Origin: Undaria pinnatifida
Lineage: Eukaryota; Sar; Phaeophyceae; Laminariales; Alariaceae
Assembly (NCBI GenBank): GCA_012845835.1
Contig: JABAKD010000019.1
Coordinates: 6,309,494 to 6,373,493 of the forward strand
Length of the DNA stretch: 64,000 nt
Direction: 5' to 3'
The notes beneath the pieces are model-generated. The model was not told where the DNA came from. It did no database searches and was given only the letters and a program-made list of their open reading frames with translations. This document shows positions 10,211 through 20,545 of this stretch, piece after piece (the stretch's first letter is position 1; each line of letters begins with the position of its first letter). The translations under genes were made by a program, and so were the position numbers.

Positions 10211-12040
10211 GTCAACGATTGGCGGTCGTAACTGCCATCTCGAAAAGGGGCCCCCTGCTTTTGGCGCGGTGTAAATTACAAACTCAGTGTCGCTCGTAAT
10301 ATGTATCATAAGAAATCTACAGTGATACTCATTGTTGGGTTTTTGCAACCATTTCACCCCAGTGACGTCATTATGACATACTTAGGGGGCACTTCGACCG
10401 GTATTGCGTATGGGTTAGGGTCAGGGTTAGGGTTAGGCCATTGTTTATGGTACCCCGATCGAGGTCACAGATGTTCCAGACATTCCGTTCGCCGCTTCAA
10501 GATCAAGATGCCGACGTAAGATTTCCAAAGAATGTGTACGGTAAAAAGCGAGTCTAGATGCAGAAGCTAACATCAATGTTCGATATATTCGTTGGCGTTT
10601 TTCAGAGGGGTGGTTGTACGATTTCGACAAGCCGAAACACACACACGCGCCGCAGCGCCACAACATGCTAATGACCACGGCGATCGAGGTGCGCGAGCAA
10701 ATATGTCAGGAGACGGCACTTTTACCCCTTGATGGACGGGGTCAAGGCAAACGCCTTGACGGGCGTGCCTTGACGGACGTGCCTTGACGGTAAAACCCGG
10801 AGACAACACGTGGATATCCTCGGTTTTTGGAAAACACCTGACCATGTCTATGAAAACCTGAAGTTTCTTGTTGGGATTTTGTCTAGGGTAGCGTCCATTA
10901 CGCTCTTTTCTTTCGTTTTTTATGTCGCTAACAATATCTAATTGTGCTTTTTTTTATTCCACTTTGTGGTGTTTATGCACACACCCGTTATATTACCTTG
11001 TTTTGGGCCAATTATACTCATTCTTGGCGCCTATATGCTCGTTTTTCGTTGTTATACTCCTAGCGTAGCATCCCTTACGTTTTTTCTTGTTCGTTTTCTA
11101 TGCCGCTAATACTAACTAAACTATGCTTTTTTTATTCCACTTTGTGATGTTTGTGCACCCGTTATGGTACCACATTTGTTTTGGGCCAATTGTGCTCATT
11201 CTTGGCGTCTATGCTGTTGCCCTGTGTTAATTCTTCCGTTTAAGTGTAATTTGTATCTGTTGAAAAGCGGACATGTTCTTATGCTCTTCCATACATCGCG
11301 TGCCAGATCACTCGGGGTGTGTGTAAATGCCCTCCACAGCCCCCCAAATGCCTCATATGCGTATGGAATAAGCAGAGTATGCTGTTTTAGGCTTGTTGTG
11401 CTCATGGTGGTGCCGCAAATCAAATTAACAATTCCATTTTTTCGACGCTTTTCACTATGCTCTAAAAGTCCAATTGTGCTGAAAGAATTGCGAGCATAAT
11501 GGATGCTACCGTCGTTTTTTTCCGCCTTTTTTTTCTGCCATTTTTTTTTCCTCGTTCGGACTTCAGATCTACAGCAGTTCTTGATCCTTCATGATGTGTT
11601 CGTGTGTTGGTCGTGTTTTGCATGCACCAGTATTTTCGCTTTTCACTGGCCGCTTTCCTGCCGATCACAGCATCAAAAATAAATAATGATTGGTTGCACG
11701 TTCTAAAATTGAATCAAGCCGCAGCCTTTGAGAGTTGAGAGCGCTCGCCACTTTGTTTGGCTCCGGGATCACATCGAAAAAGCGGCGCAGAAGCTCACTC
11801 GAGGCCGGGGGAGAACGTTTCCCAGCCCCAACAAGACATCCATGGTGGTCTGATGCTTCTGCTCACTGGCTGCAGGCTGTCTATGTCTGCCTCGGCAGCG
11901 CTGCTACTGCTGATGTGCTGGTGCTCTAGTGCTGACAAACAGCACGCAGCAGCCAGCAGCACAAATGAACAATGAAATAGGGGTTCCACAGATATAATGA
12001 GGCGTTTTTTTAGCAGGGATAGGGGACAATCCGTCTAGAC
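10211..12040. other. Intronic stretch, no gene seen
   Basis: Includes a separate telomere-like GGGTTAGGGTCAGGGTTAGGG at 10,418-10,438. At 10,880-11,240 there are two related segments: TAGCGT(C/A)... ACG..TTTTCTT, TATGCCGCTAA, TTTTATTCCACTTTGTG and GTTTGTGCAC recur about 190 bp apart (imperfect tandem duplication). A CGTCAGGAGACGG-family fragment is near 10,705-10,800. No coding evidence. Confidence 0.5.
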
Positions 12041-12479
12041 GGAAGGAAATGCCTTGACGGACGCCCTTGACTGACTGACTGCTTGACGGTTGCCCGTCTC
12101 CTGACGTCTTTGTGCGCGAGGGTCAAGCTGCAGCTGCTCGGCAAATGGCCCAGGGGGCTGTCGCATCTTCGCGGATTACTGCTGTTTGTGTGCGTGTGTG
12201 CGCGCAGGGGCAAACGCTTGCGGCCTAACCTCGAGACAACATCTGGAGAAGAAATACCTTGTCCCGATCACAGCCTGAGATCGATACGAAACACCTCTTT
12301 TTGGCGGATTTTCCGATCTTGGAATTTATCACAAGAAACTTTCGTCTCCACATGCAGTGTACACAGATCTTACTGTAGGCGAATCTTGTGTAGGTCGAGA
12401 TCTATGGCCTACATCGGGGTACCATAAACAGTGATCTTAGTTTCACGATTTTAAAAATCCCAATAATTTCAGTCACCCG

Positions 12480-13020
12480 AAATCTAGCCCCTGGGCCAAT
12501 ACGTTGGTTTCCTGTTGGAGGGCTGGTACTCTCTGTACCCGTACGCGTACGGTAGCCTCAGAATTTGCCCGCTGGTCGAGGCTCCGTTTTTTGTTTTCTT
12601 TTCGATGGCCTCCTTCTTCATGGAGCCCCACAAGCAACTCAGCCTGAGATTTCCGGCGGAAAGGGAAACGTGAGAGGGCTGGTACGGTATGATTATTCGC
12701 ATGATAAGACGATAACCTGAGATCGCCCGCGTTGTAAGTGGGTCGGTTTTTGTAGAGAAGGATGGCCCTTTTCACGAGCTCCGCAAGAAAATCAGCCCGG
12801 CATTTGCGGGGGAATAAGAAGTTCGAGACGAGAATGGTTAGACTATAGTTAGTCTGGAACACGCCCTTTCTCGAATAAGAAATACACCTGGTAGGCTTGA
12901 CCATTGTTATCCCGGTTTCTTACTGAGGGGCTGGTACCGCACGATAACCTGCGAATTTACCCGCTGCAAGTGGCCCCTGTTTGGAGGTTTCGATAGCCGT
13001 TTTCATCACGAGTTAGAAGC
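12480..13020. repeat. Three imperfect tandem units
   Basis: GAGGGCTGGTAC (about 12,516 and 12,671) and GAGGGGCTGGTACC (about 12,924) each start a segment with a CGATAACCT/GTAGCCTCAGAATTTGCCCGC-like second part, a GGCC/TCCTT block and ATCAGCC...GATTT. The units are 155-250 bp apart and well diverged. Confidence 0.6.
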
Positions 13021-13194
13021 AAAGATAAAGATGTTCCTGGTATGCACCACCTGGTGGTGGACACCACCATGGTAAGGTACGCATTTCGGCGAGACCGAAG
13101 AGTCCTGCTGTCACCGGCGTACGTAGAGTTTCTGCACGTTTTGCTCTACAAGTGGAAGCTCTCTCTGCTCTCTCCCCCTGCCCAAAAGCTCGCC

Positions 13195-13372
13195 CTTCAT
13201 GTCGACTCGCTGAACTCCTCAAGGCGCTTCGCGCTTGGTGCACACGATGTTCTGCTTGGTCGGGGATAACCCGGCATTTAAGCCCCGGCATCGTCATAGG
13301 CATGTAAGGGTTTATGATCATGCGGCTACAGTCATGCATGAAATGAGTACACTACCCGCCCACCCCGTCCCC
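13195..13372 (+). repeat. Dispersed repeat B, long form
   Basis: GCGACTCGC/TGAAC.CCTCA.GGCGCTTCGCGCTTGGTGCA and the tail GGTTTATGATCAT..GACTAC..CATGCA..AATGAGTAC match 51,845-52,010 in intron 3. The tail is the same as the end of the shorter family B copies. Confidence 0.75.
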
Positions 13373-13410
13373 GTCTCCGTCTCCCCTTTCGTGCGGGATG
13401 TTTACGGTAG

Positions 13411-13587
13411 GGACCCCTCTGTAGTGCCGGTGGCCGCTATGTTGCCGAAAATACGGGCACTATAGCGGCCACCGGCACTACTCCGCATGGTTCCACTTTT
13501 GGCCGTTCCGATCTGTGCCACATGATTTCACGGGCACTATTATAGCGGGCAGCCGACAATACTCAACAGGCACTACAGAGAGACCTC
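13411..13587. mobile_element. Small inverted-repeat element (MITE-like)
   Basis: Outer arms GGACCCCTCTGTAGTGCC (13,411-13,428) and GGCACTACAGAGAGACC (13,569-13,585) are inverted copies. Inside, 13,421-13,440 and 13,462-13,481 form a perfect 20-bp hairpin. A second copy with the same termini is at 24,550-24,714. No ORF is present, so it would be non-autonomous. Confidence 0.7.
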
Positions 13588-13834
13588 TGCCGTACACGGC
13601 TGCAAATTGGATGGTTGGCTTCATTCACTTCGCGGCTAGTTAATACGAGTAGTTGGTTGGCGGAGTAAAAGCCAACGAGCTGACTTACGAAATGTTTGTT
13701 TATGAGCGCCATCAGTTGAGGCACAAACGAACGCGCCAGCCAGTCAGGTGCAAACGCGCGGAATTCCTCCAGTTACCGCACGCAGCTAGCTGCCTGCAAT
13801 AGTATCCCTAGCCAACTAGTACAAGTCGGGGATT

Positions 13835-14110
13835 CATGATTTTATTATTTTTTTATTTTTAACGCCACTTTTACTCTCCAGCTCAACCCGTGCCATAGGA
13901 GGTTTTTCTATCAGCGACTTTCGGCGGACAGGCCATGGTCGCAGGTGCCTTCCCTTCTCCCCTTCCGCGGTATTTGTCTTCGTTTTCATCGCGCATATGG
14001 TCAAGAATTTCCATTTTTCAGCTTTTATATGGTGTCGATTTTCTTCGAATCTTGCCAACTCACGCTCTCCTCGCGGAAGTTGTCAATTTTTACGCAACGA
14101 ATAAGTCGCT
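13835..14110 (-). mobile_element. SINE copy, head missing or decayed
   Basis: Minus-strand body of the tRNA-derived SINE: GCGAGAGCGTGAG-like, ATGCGCGATGAAAACGAAGACAAATACCG, CACCTGCGACCATGGCC and an A-rich end opposite the T-rich tract at 13,840-13,862. No B box is visible at the 14,110 end. Confidence 0.6.
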
Positions 14111-14154
14111 ACGAGCACGATCATGTATTACTTTTAGCTACACTAACTGTAGTT

Positions 14155-14430
14155 GTAAGGGGAGTCGCCGACCTATATCCTTAATGAGGACACACAACTC
14201 GTAATACGCGCGACCGGAGTATCACACACAGCTTGCAAAGATGAGTTTCGACAAAATATTCGATCTCACAGCTGGAGTGTATTTTCATTTTTTATAAAAT
14301 AATAAACTACACTCCAGTTGTGAGATCGAAGATTTTCTTCGAAACTCACATTTTTGCAAGCTGAGTGTGATAGTCCAATCGCGCGTATTACTAGGTGTGT
14401 GTCCGACATAGGTCGGCGACTCCCCTTAGA
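14155..14430. repeat. Two R1 copies head to head (large inverted repeat)
   Basis: 14,155-14,298 is a plus copy (GGGGAGTCGCCGACCTATATCC ... GGAGTGTATTTTCATTTTT) and 14,300-14,430 is a minus copy of the same sequence, joined at their A/T-rich ends. The arms of about 130 nt would form one long imperfect hairpin in RNA, only 280 nt upstream of MRPL13 exon 2. Confidence 0.85.
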
Positions 14431-14707
14431 ACTAGGTTGTACCAGGGTCCACAGGGTGATGCCAATCAATATGTGCACGAATGCACGGAACCTATGAAAC
14501 CCATTCATGTTGAGGGGGACAGTGGAATGCATTACATGTAGTTTATTAGACTATGCATGTTTATGAAGCCAACTCGCAGGCCTCCTTTCTTAATTTATGG
14601 GCATGTTTTATTTTGTCCGGCGACTTACTGTCAGCAAACGAAGTATTAATAGCCCTGCCTTGACCCTGCTTCTTTTTTTTGTTTTGCTCTTTTTGGTCCT
14701 CCCGCAG

Positions 14708-14854
14708 ATTGTCGGTCGTCTCGCGTCTCAGATCGCGCCGATTATACGCGGCAAGCACAAGCCGACGTTCTGTCCCAATGACGACTGCGGAGACTATGTC
14801 GTGGTCGTGAACGCCAATGCGGTGGAATTTACGGGACAGAAATGGAATAAAAAG
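14708..14854 (+). CDS. MRPL13: Mitochondrial ribosomal protein L13, exon 2
   Basis: Encodes residues 24-72, [18 protein letters not shown] through FTGQKWNKK. It contains three conserved L13 blocks: VGRLAS, GKHKPTF and GDYVVVVNA. The acceptor is CTCCCGCAG and the donor AAG then GTGAAG, both in phase 0. This exon carries the centre of the uL13 fold. Outside these borders the frame continues only into non-homologous sequence. Confidence 0.96.
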
Positions 14855-15079
14855 GTGAAGCTCGGCGAGAAACAAGAAGCGAGGACGAAGTACGCATCGC
14901 ATGACGTATATATGCATACGCCGTATATACAAGAGTCTAGTTCTAGCCTTGCTTGGCGTATATATCCGTATGTTTCGTACGTATCATGATATACATGAAT
15001 TATCATAACGATATGTGGAATATTTTTCATCTTCTTTTATCCTCCGGCGTTTTTTTTTTTTTTTCCCGTCCCGTTTTTT

Positions 15080-15250
15080 TACCCTCGCGCTACAAGTACT
15101 CTGTATGCTCTCGCGCTCCCTCCCAGTAGTACCTCAGATCCGGGGTCACATGGCGGGCCCTTCTCCCCCCTCCCCTCCACGGCGATACGTGCCTTCGTTT
15201 TTATCGCGAGAATAATTCAGCATTTTCTTCCCTGGTCGATTCGCGTCGAT
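15080..15250 (+). repeat. Dispersed repeat family C
   Basis: CTCTCGCGCTCCCTCCCAGTAGTACCTCAGATCCGGGGTCACATGGCGGG...GTGCCTTCGTTTTTATCGCGAGAATAATTCAGCATTTTCTTCC matches 18,880-19,030 closely. A T-run precedes it. Confidence 0.8.
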
Positions 15251-15277
15251 ATGTCGGATGGAAGGAAAATAAAGCTT

Positions 15278-15535
15278 GAGAGTCATCCCACAGTAGGGGT
15301 TGCACCCAAAAGTCCCTGAGTTCCTCACATGAGGAACTCAATATCTCACCCGAAAAATGACTTCGAAGGCATTCGTTCGCAAAACCCGATCAAGCTTCTA
15401 TGCCTTAGTTTTAGTCCAAAATATAAAGTACTCGTGAAAATTGCTTCATTGACCGGCAGTTCCTCACATGAGGAACTCAACCGCCCAGCGACATTTTGGC
15501 GCAGAAAATGCAACCCCTACCGTGGGATGACTCTT
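15278..15535. mobile_element. 258-bp inverted-repeat element
   Basis: Termini GAGAGTCATCCCACAGTAGG (15,278) and, inverted, AAGAGTCATCCCACGGTAGG (from 15,535) match over about 27 bp. Inside, GTTCCTCACATGAGGAACTCAA occurs twice (itself a palindrome). Related, more decayed sequence is at 33,210-33,480 and 2,015-2,775. No ORF, so probably non-autonomous. Confidence 0.8.
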
Positions 15536-15594
15536 GAGCTCATGAACGTATTTTCACCCGTCCGTGTCGTGTCGTGTGCCAATTAAACTCAATT

Positions 15595-15880
15595 ATAGAG
15601 GCGCCTTCACCGGCCTTGTCCCACAAATCGTACCAGATCAAGTACCGAATGTATTTCACTTTGTAGAGGTTTTTAAGCTGTTTTTTGTGTTCTTGTATAA
15701 AAAAAATTGTCAAATCGCGAGAGGGCGTCGACCCACGCTAACCACAACCCTAACCCCAACCCTAACCCAGGCTAGGGCTCCTATCCCGAGCGCGGCTTCG
15801 CCGCGCGTTTTTGGAAAAACTGATGAAAAATGTGCGGACCACATCAACCATCGAAATATATTTGGTACTTTATCTGGTGT
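15595..15880 (-). repeat. Repeat T with telomere-like core
   Basis: Reverse of the copy at 22,765-23,095: ...TGTCCCACAAATCGTACCAGATCAAGTACCGAATGTATTT, CGCGAGAGGGCGTCGACCC, CCCTAACCCCAACCCTAACCC, GCGGCTTCGCCGCGCG, and an inverted second copy of the end, AAATATATTTGGTACTTTATCTGG. The inner segment is thus bounded by inverted repeats. Confidence 0.8.
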
Positions 15881-15965
15881 TAGTTGGAGGGTGAGAACAT
15901 CGCAAAGGCAACTCGTACTGCAATTATATTCGTAATCCCTGGCGTATCTCTTTCTTTTTCTCTTT

Positions 15966-16140
15966 TTTTCATCCTCCGGCGGCTGGAGAAAAATAAAGCT
16001 TCAGCGCACCATACCTCCACGTATTTTCATACGCGTCGTGTGTCGATTTAACTCAGTTGCTTTCACAGCCCAACGCTAGCTGGAGCACCCTTCGGATCCC
16101 CTGGCGTATCCTTCAGTTCCCGTGGTAGCGATAGCGCGAG
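15966..16140 (+). repeat. Dispersed repeat A (CCTCCGGCGG...AATAAAGCTT)
   Basis: TTTTTCATCCTCCGGCGGCTGGAG, AAAAATAAAGCTT, CACGTATTTTCATACG, GTCGATTTAACTCAGTTG, AGCGCTAGCT-like and a CCTTCAGTTCCCGTGGTAGCGA end. Other copies: 21,885-22,080, 24,366-24,530, 35,980-36,180; partial at 17,823-17,850 and 53,885-53,925. All follow a T-rich tract. Confidence 0.8.
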
Positions 16141-16219
16141 CGGGTAATACCGAGGGTCACCGTTACCAAAAGCAGCGCAAAGCAGCGCAAATTGCGGTAG
16201 TATATTGACACTATAGTTT

Positions 16220-16360
16220 CAAGGGGAGTCGCCGACCTATACGATATCCTTAATGAGGACACACAACCAGTAATACGCGCGATCAGAGTATCACACACAG
16301 CTTGCAAAGATGAGTTTCGACAAAATCTTCGATCTCACAGCTGGAGTGTATTTTTTTTTT
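16220..16360 (+). repeat. Dispersed repeat R1
   Basis: Good copy from AAGGGGAGTCGCCGACCTAT to GGAGTGTATTTTTTTTTTTATAT. It directly precedes the SINE head at 16,372. Confidence 0.85.
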
Positions 16361-16371
16361 TATATTATATC

Positions 16372-16660
16372 CTCGAGCCTGGTATAGGTCAGTTTCGTGA
16401 GTTCGAGTCCCTCCGAGTGCATGCTCATATATTTTTCGTACTTGTAGGGACTTTAGCTTGTGCACAAATTAACGTGCGGAAAGCGCGAGAGCGTGAGTTA
16501 GCAACACTCGATGGAAAATCGACGAGCAGTGGGATTGCGGAACCCTATGCGCGATAAAAGTTGAAGGCAATAATCGGGGGGGGAAATGGAGGACACCTGT
16601 GACCACGGCTTGTCCAGAAGCTGGAAATTAGAAAATGTTTGACATGTGTGAAACAATATA
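16372..16660 (+). mobile_element. tRNA-derived SINE, plus orientation
   Basis: Head: CTCGAGCCTGGTATAGGTCAG..TGAGTTCGAGTCC, with a textbook pol III B box (GTTCGAGTCC, 16,401-16,410). Body: GCGGAAAGCGCGAGAGCGTGAGTTAGCAACA, ATGCGCGATAAAAGTTGAAGGC, CACCTGTGACCACGGCTTGTCCAGAAGCTGG. The tail is diverged. The A-box part of the head is absent, suggesting truncation by the upstream R1 copy. Confidence 0.8.
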
Positions 16661-16695
16661 TATATATGTAGAATCGTATCGCCGGTCCTAGCCTT

Positions 16696-16790
16696 TCGTC
16701 AAGGCCTTTACCACTGGAAACCCGTTTTTGGGACAAATTACTTGGAATTAGTATAGGGAGGGGTTTTGGGGTCCTGAAGGGATGAAGGCC
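16696..16790 (+). mobile_element. ~90-bp MITE, diverged
   Basis: GGCCTTTACCACTGGAAACCCGTTTTTGGGACAAATTACTTGGAATTAGTATAGGGAGGGG then a decayed GAAGGGATGAAGG end. Compare the cleaner copies at 38,434-38,523 and 39,565-39,654. Confidence 0.65.
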
Positions 16791-16859
16791 CGCGTTAAGA
16801 CCGGTAGTTAGAGATAGGGTATGCTTTAAGGCTCGTGTTCCCATATTTTTGGCGACGAA

Positions 16860-17380
16860 TACGTGGAATTAGAGTGAACTTTTTTGTGCAGAACCAATTG
16901 CTTTCTTTTCCATGAAGGCGAGACTCGGGAGTATCGTGTCCAACCAATGCGCCTTGAGGGAAGAGTTTCCAAAGGTGGTTGACAAGGGCGATGTAATGAA
17001 AATGCGGTTTTGGTGCATAGGGCGATAAGAATGTATTCGCGAAACGACGACGTAGAATCTCTACGCTATCCGCAAATCATAGGGCTTTCGGCCGAACGGC
17101 GTTGTGTTTCGGACGGGATAAACTGCTTTTAGGCAAGTTTTTTTACGCTCCAAACGGCCGTTATGGGAAAAGGGAGTTCAAGGCATTTTTAAGGCGTGCC
17201 TCAAAGGCTTAGGGCCTGTAGCATGTACTTTCTGCTGTCGTATATCACACGAAGAAGCGAATAAGTTGTCGGCGGACACGTCATTATTGTTGCAGCCGTA
17301 GCCCCCTTATTTGTGCGGTGATTTGCGAGACGATAGTACCCTCACTACATGCAGCAGTGAGACTTCGAGCTATCGAGTGC
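16860..17380. other. Intronic stretch, no gene seen
   Basis: Unrecognised sequence, no repeats noticed. Confidence 0.35.
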
Positions 17381-17384
17381 AGAT

Positions 17385-17550
17385 CGCGAGAGGGCGTTGT
17401 CCCAACCCAACCCTAGCCCCAACCCTAACCCTACCGCAGGCCAAGGCTCGCCGACCCGAGGGCGGCTGATTCACCGCACGTTTTGGAAAATTTAAAAAAA
17501 ATGTGCTGGTGCAGATCATCTCAAAAATCGAAATGCGCCTAGCAGTTTAT
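17385..17550 (-). repeat. Repeat T with telomere-like core
   Basis: GATCGCGAGAGGGCGT, CCAACCCTAGCCCCAACCCTAACCC, a GAGGGCGGCTGATTCACCGCACG block and a CGAAATGCGCC.AGCAGTTTATCTG end. Same order as 15,595-15,880, more decayed. Confidence 0.75.
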
Positions 17551-18880
17551 CTGTATGACTAGTGGTACTCCCGAAACATGCCAGTTGCCGGCCGTTTGGC
17601 GGACAAAAACAAATTGGTGCTGTATCCTCTGTATTAAGCACTAAAAGAACAAAATAATCTGAAAATAATAACAGGGCAGTACGACAATGCCGCCGTACGT
17701 ACGGTAGTAAAGGTATCATCCTCTGTATGTAAGTTTTGCAAAACAAAAAAGATAACACGGCAGTAGTACGTACGGTAGTAAAAGACAGAGGAGTGCAGCA
17801 TTTTTTATTATTATTATTTTTTTTATCCTCCGGCGGAAGGAGTGCAGCAGTGGGGACGGTGGTACTCCCAAGCACCAGTGGGAGGCCGGTATTAAATTGT
17901 AGAAACAAAAAAAAGGGTTCATCTCCCACAGGACGCAAAAAGACTCCCACGTACAGAACGGCCCACCCACCCACCACGGACGACGCAGTGCACTCTCCAC
18001 CCACCCACCGACCAAACCTATACTACATACAGCAGAACAGCAGTGCAGCAGTACGTACAGCACAGCAGAACAGCAGTGCAGCAGTACGTACAGCACAACA
18101 GAACACCACCCACCATGCACCCACGAACCTACCCAGTACAGCAGTGCAGCAATGCAGCAGTACCTAGAGCAATACACCTGACAGGCGAGCAGCAGCCGAT
18201 TTGTTGGTTACAATGCTCTCGGGCTGGTTAGGCCAAGCCAAAAGCGCTCGCTTTGCCAATTCTGCGCACGGCGAGCGGCGACGGCTGGACGCTCCTGTGT
18301 TTGGTCCTGGTGTTGTGTGATTGCTGTTGGCGCAGACGCGCTTGTGGTCTCGTGTCCATGGCTGTGTCCATGGCCCAAGTGAAAATAATTAGCAGGCAGA
18401 AGGAAATAACTCGAGTAGCATTTGTTGTTCAACATTTATTTTTAGTCTTCCTCACAATATAGTTGGGAGTTCGAAAAAAAAAAATTTGCAGGCAGCGACG
18501 AAGAAAAAGCGGGGGGGGGGGCAAGCGAGCCGTCCCCGGGAGGGCGATTTCCACGCTCCCCCCTCGCCGAGGTGGGGCACCGACGGCCGTTTTTTCGCCG
18601 GCATGTCGTAGTGCTGCTGTGCGGATGGGACGTGGCGGCACCGCGAGGCCGCCTGAGGCCGAGTGGAGCTCGGGAGTCGCCGCTTTTTGGGGGGGGGGGT
18701 TTTAACCAAGATATTTTTCAAAGATCCAAAACGTCACGACCACCTTCACGACCATCCTTAGCGTATTAATTAATAAGGATGTGTGAGTTGAGAGGGAACA
18801 TCGCAAAAGCTACGAACTACATATTCCACAATTTTTAATCTTTTAATTTTTTCTTTCATCCCATTTTTTATCCTCGCATC
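17551..18880. other. Intronic stretch with CAG-rich repeats, no gene seen
   Basis: A family A fragment is at 17,823-17,850. At 18,025-18,165 the word CAGAACAGCAGTGCAGCAGTACGTACAGCA repeats two to three times. G-runs occur at 18,512-18,521 and 18,690-18,699. Open frames here follow the low-complexity sequence. Confidence 0.5.
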
Positions 18881-19030
18881 TCTCTCGCGCTCCCTTCCAG
18901 TAGTTACTCGGATCCGGGGTCACATAGCGGGTCCTCCCCCCCCCTCCCCACTACGGTATGTGCCTTCATTTTTATCGCGAGAAGAATTCATCATTTTCTT
19001 CCCTCGTCGACTCGCGTTGAAATGTACCCA
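18881..19030 (+). repeat. Dispersed repeat family C
   Basis: CTCTCGCGCTCCCTTCCAGTAGTTACTCGGATCCGGGGTCACATAGCGGG to CCTCGTCGACTCGCGTTGAA, preceded by T-rich sequence. Best matched to 15,080-15,250. Confidence 0.8.
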
Positions 19031-20069
19031 CGAGACCACCATTTCTGTGTGTTGTTATCATCATCGTGTCGTGAAAAAGCGTGATCAGCCGCCGACGTCA
19101 AATCAATTACTGAAAGGTGGAAGATGTTTCAGCCGGTTGTCCGTCCGCATGAGGATGATACGCGCCGCTGCGTATTTCCCGGGCAGTATTCTCTCTCTCC
19201 TTCTCTGTCTCTCTCTCCTGCAGGCCCCTCGCAGAGACAGCAATACGTGCCCGATAGCAGGTGTAGGCTCTCTGGTCGCTGTTCCAACCACTTGCGTTGC
19301 TGGCGCCCCGCCGCCAATGTTGCTATTGTTTTTGTAATAAGTCCTATCGGTATGTATTATTTATGTTGTTACAGTAGTTGGGCCCTGCGTGTACCCGTGC
19401 TGCTGCATGCACGAGTAGCTTTGATATACCGATATACCTGGTATATGGGTACCTATTATTGTCATTTTATTTTTATTTTTTGAGCACACCTCTTCGTGCT
19501 CGCACCTTTATCCGAAACGTGAGATGGGGTGGGCAGAATTCGACCGTTGGGGTCACGTTGCTGGAGGTTTGGGCGCGATCCGTGCAGTATGTCGCGCGTG
19601 GCAAGCCGTTTAAGCTGTTTGGGCCTTGGGCATACTTGAGGTAAATCCCCGGGTTTCCGCAACATCCTCGGGGATGGTGTTTCCGCATCCCCTATCCCCT
19701 TGTACGCACGTAAGGTTTGGATGCAAACCAGGTTTTTCTGCTCGTAGATGGTGCACACGTACATTTCCCTATTGGTGCAGAGAGCACCACACTACGATCC
19801 TGCCGCCCAGCAGCAGTCCAGCCCGCTAGCAGCAGCAGCCTGCAACTCTATGCGCGTGTGGCTGCTGTTGTAGTAGCTGATTGCTTTGATCGGAGCCTGC
19901 GACGCTGTACCCGCCTATACGCCACTACCTCTTGCTGCTGCTGCTTCTGTCAAGTGTCAAGTGACATGCCGGCGTAAAGTGTAAGGATCATTTGAATATA
20001 ATATTAGTACTTAAACAGTCCTTATATTTTTGTTCATGTTGGTGTGCTTCGTATATGATATCGTACCAT

Positions 20070-20545
20070 ACCAAGAGAGCACAACGCTACAACTCTGCCG
20101 CACAGCAGCAGCGGTAGGCAACACCATTTATGTAAGATCGCAGATGACAGACAGCAGACAACATGCGGAGAGCACAACGCTACAACCCTGCCGCACAGTA
20201 GCAGCGGTAGGCAACACCATTTATGTGCGCGTGGCGTGTCCTCGCTATGCTGCGGCGAGTTGCTTGTGTCGGAGCCTGTCATCATTTGTCACCCCACCAT
20301 ACCGCACGTCTCTGCTGTGCCGCCGCGTTCTGGGTGCGCGTGTCCATCGATGCGGAAACATAAATAGGGACCTTTGCAATAGTAATAAAATATACCAACC
20401 CATCCTTACACATTTACGTCCACAGAGGCAGTTTTTTAACGAGTATTTTTTCTGTTTTTTTTGCGAAGATCGCAGATGATAGACAGCAGACAACATGCGG
20501 AGAGCAAAACGCTACAAGTAGGACCATGCGCGCGTGCCGTGGCCT
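20070..20545 (+). repeat. Tandem repeat of ~93 bp, about 2.5 units
   Basis: GAGAGCACAACGCTACAACTCTGCCGCACAGCAGCAGCGGTAGGCAACACCATTTATGT recurs at about 20,076 and 20,169; a third part (GACAGCAGACAACATGCGGAGAGCAAAACGCTACAAG) starts near 20,474, about 240 bp after the second. A looser relative is near 19,780. The rest of 19,031-20,070 holds nothing recognised. Confidence 0.7.

Larger units (their letters stand above)
7166..14707 (+). other. MRPL13 intron 1 (GC-AG, 7,542 nt)
   Basis: Begins GCAAGT at 7,166 and ends CTCCCGCAG at 14,707 after a T-rich stretch (CTTTTTTTTGTTTTGCTC), in phase 0. It contains R1 copies, a telomere-core repeat, an imperfect three-unit tandem repeat near 12.5-13.0 kb, an inverted-repeat element near 13.4 kb and a SINE. 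The gene model makes this a single intron; a small unseen exon cannot be excluded, but the joined protein needs none. Confidence 0.9.
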
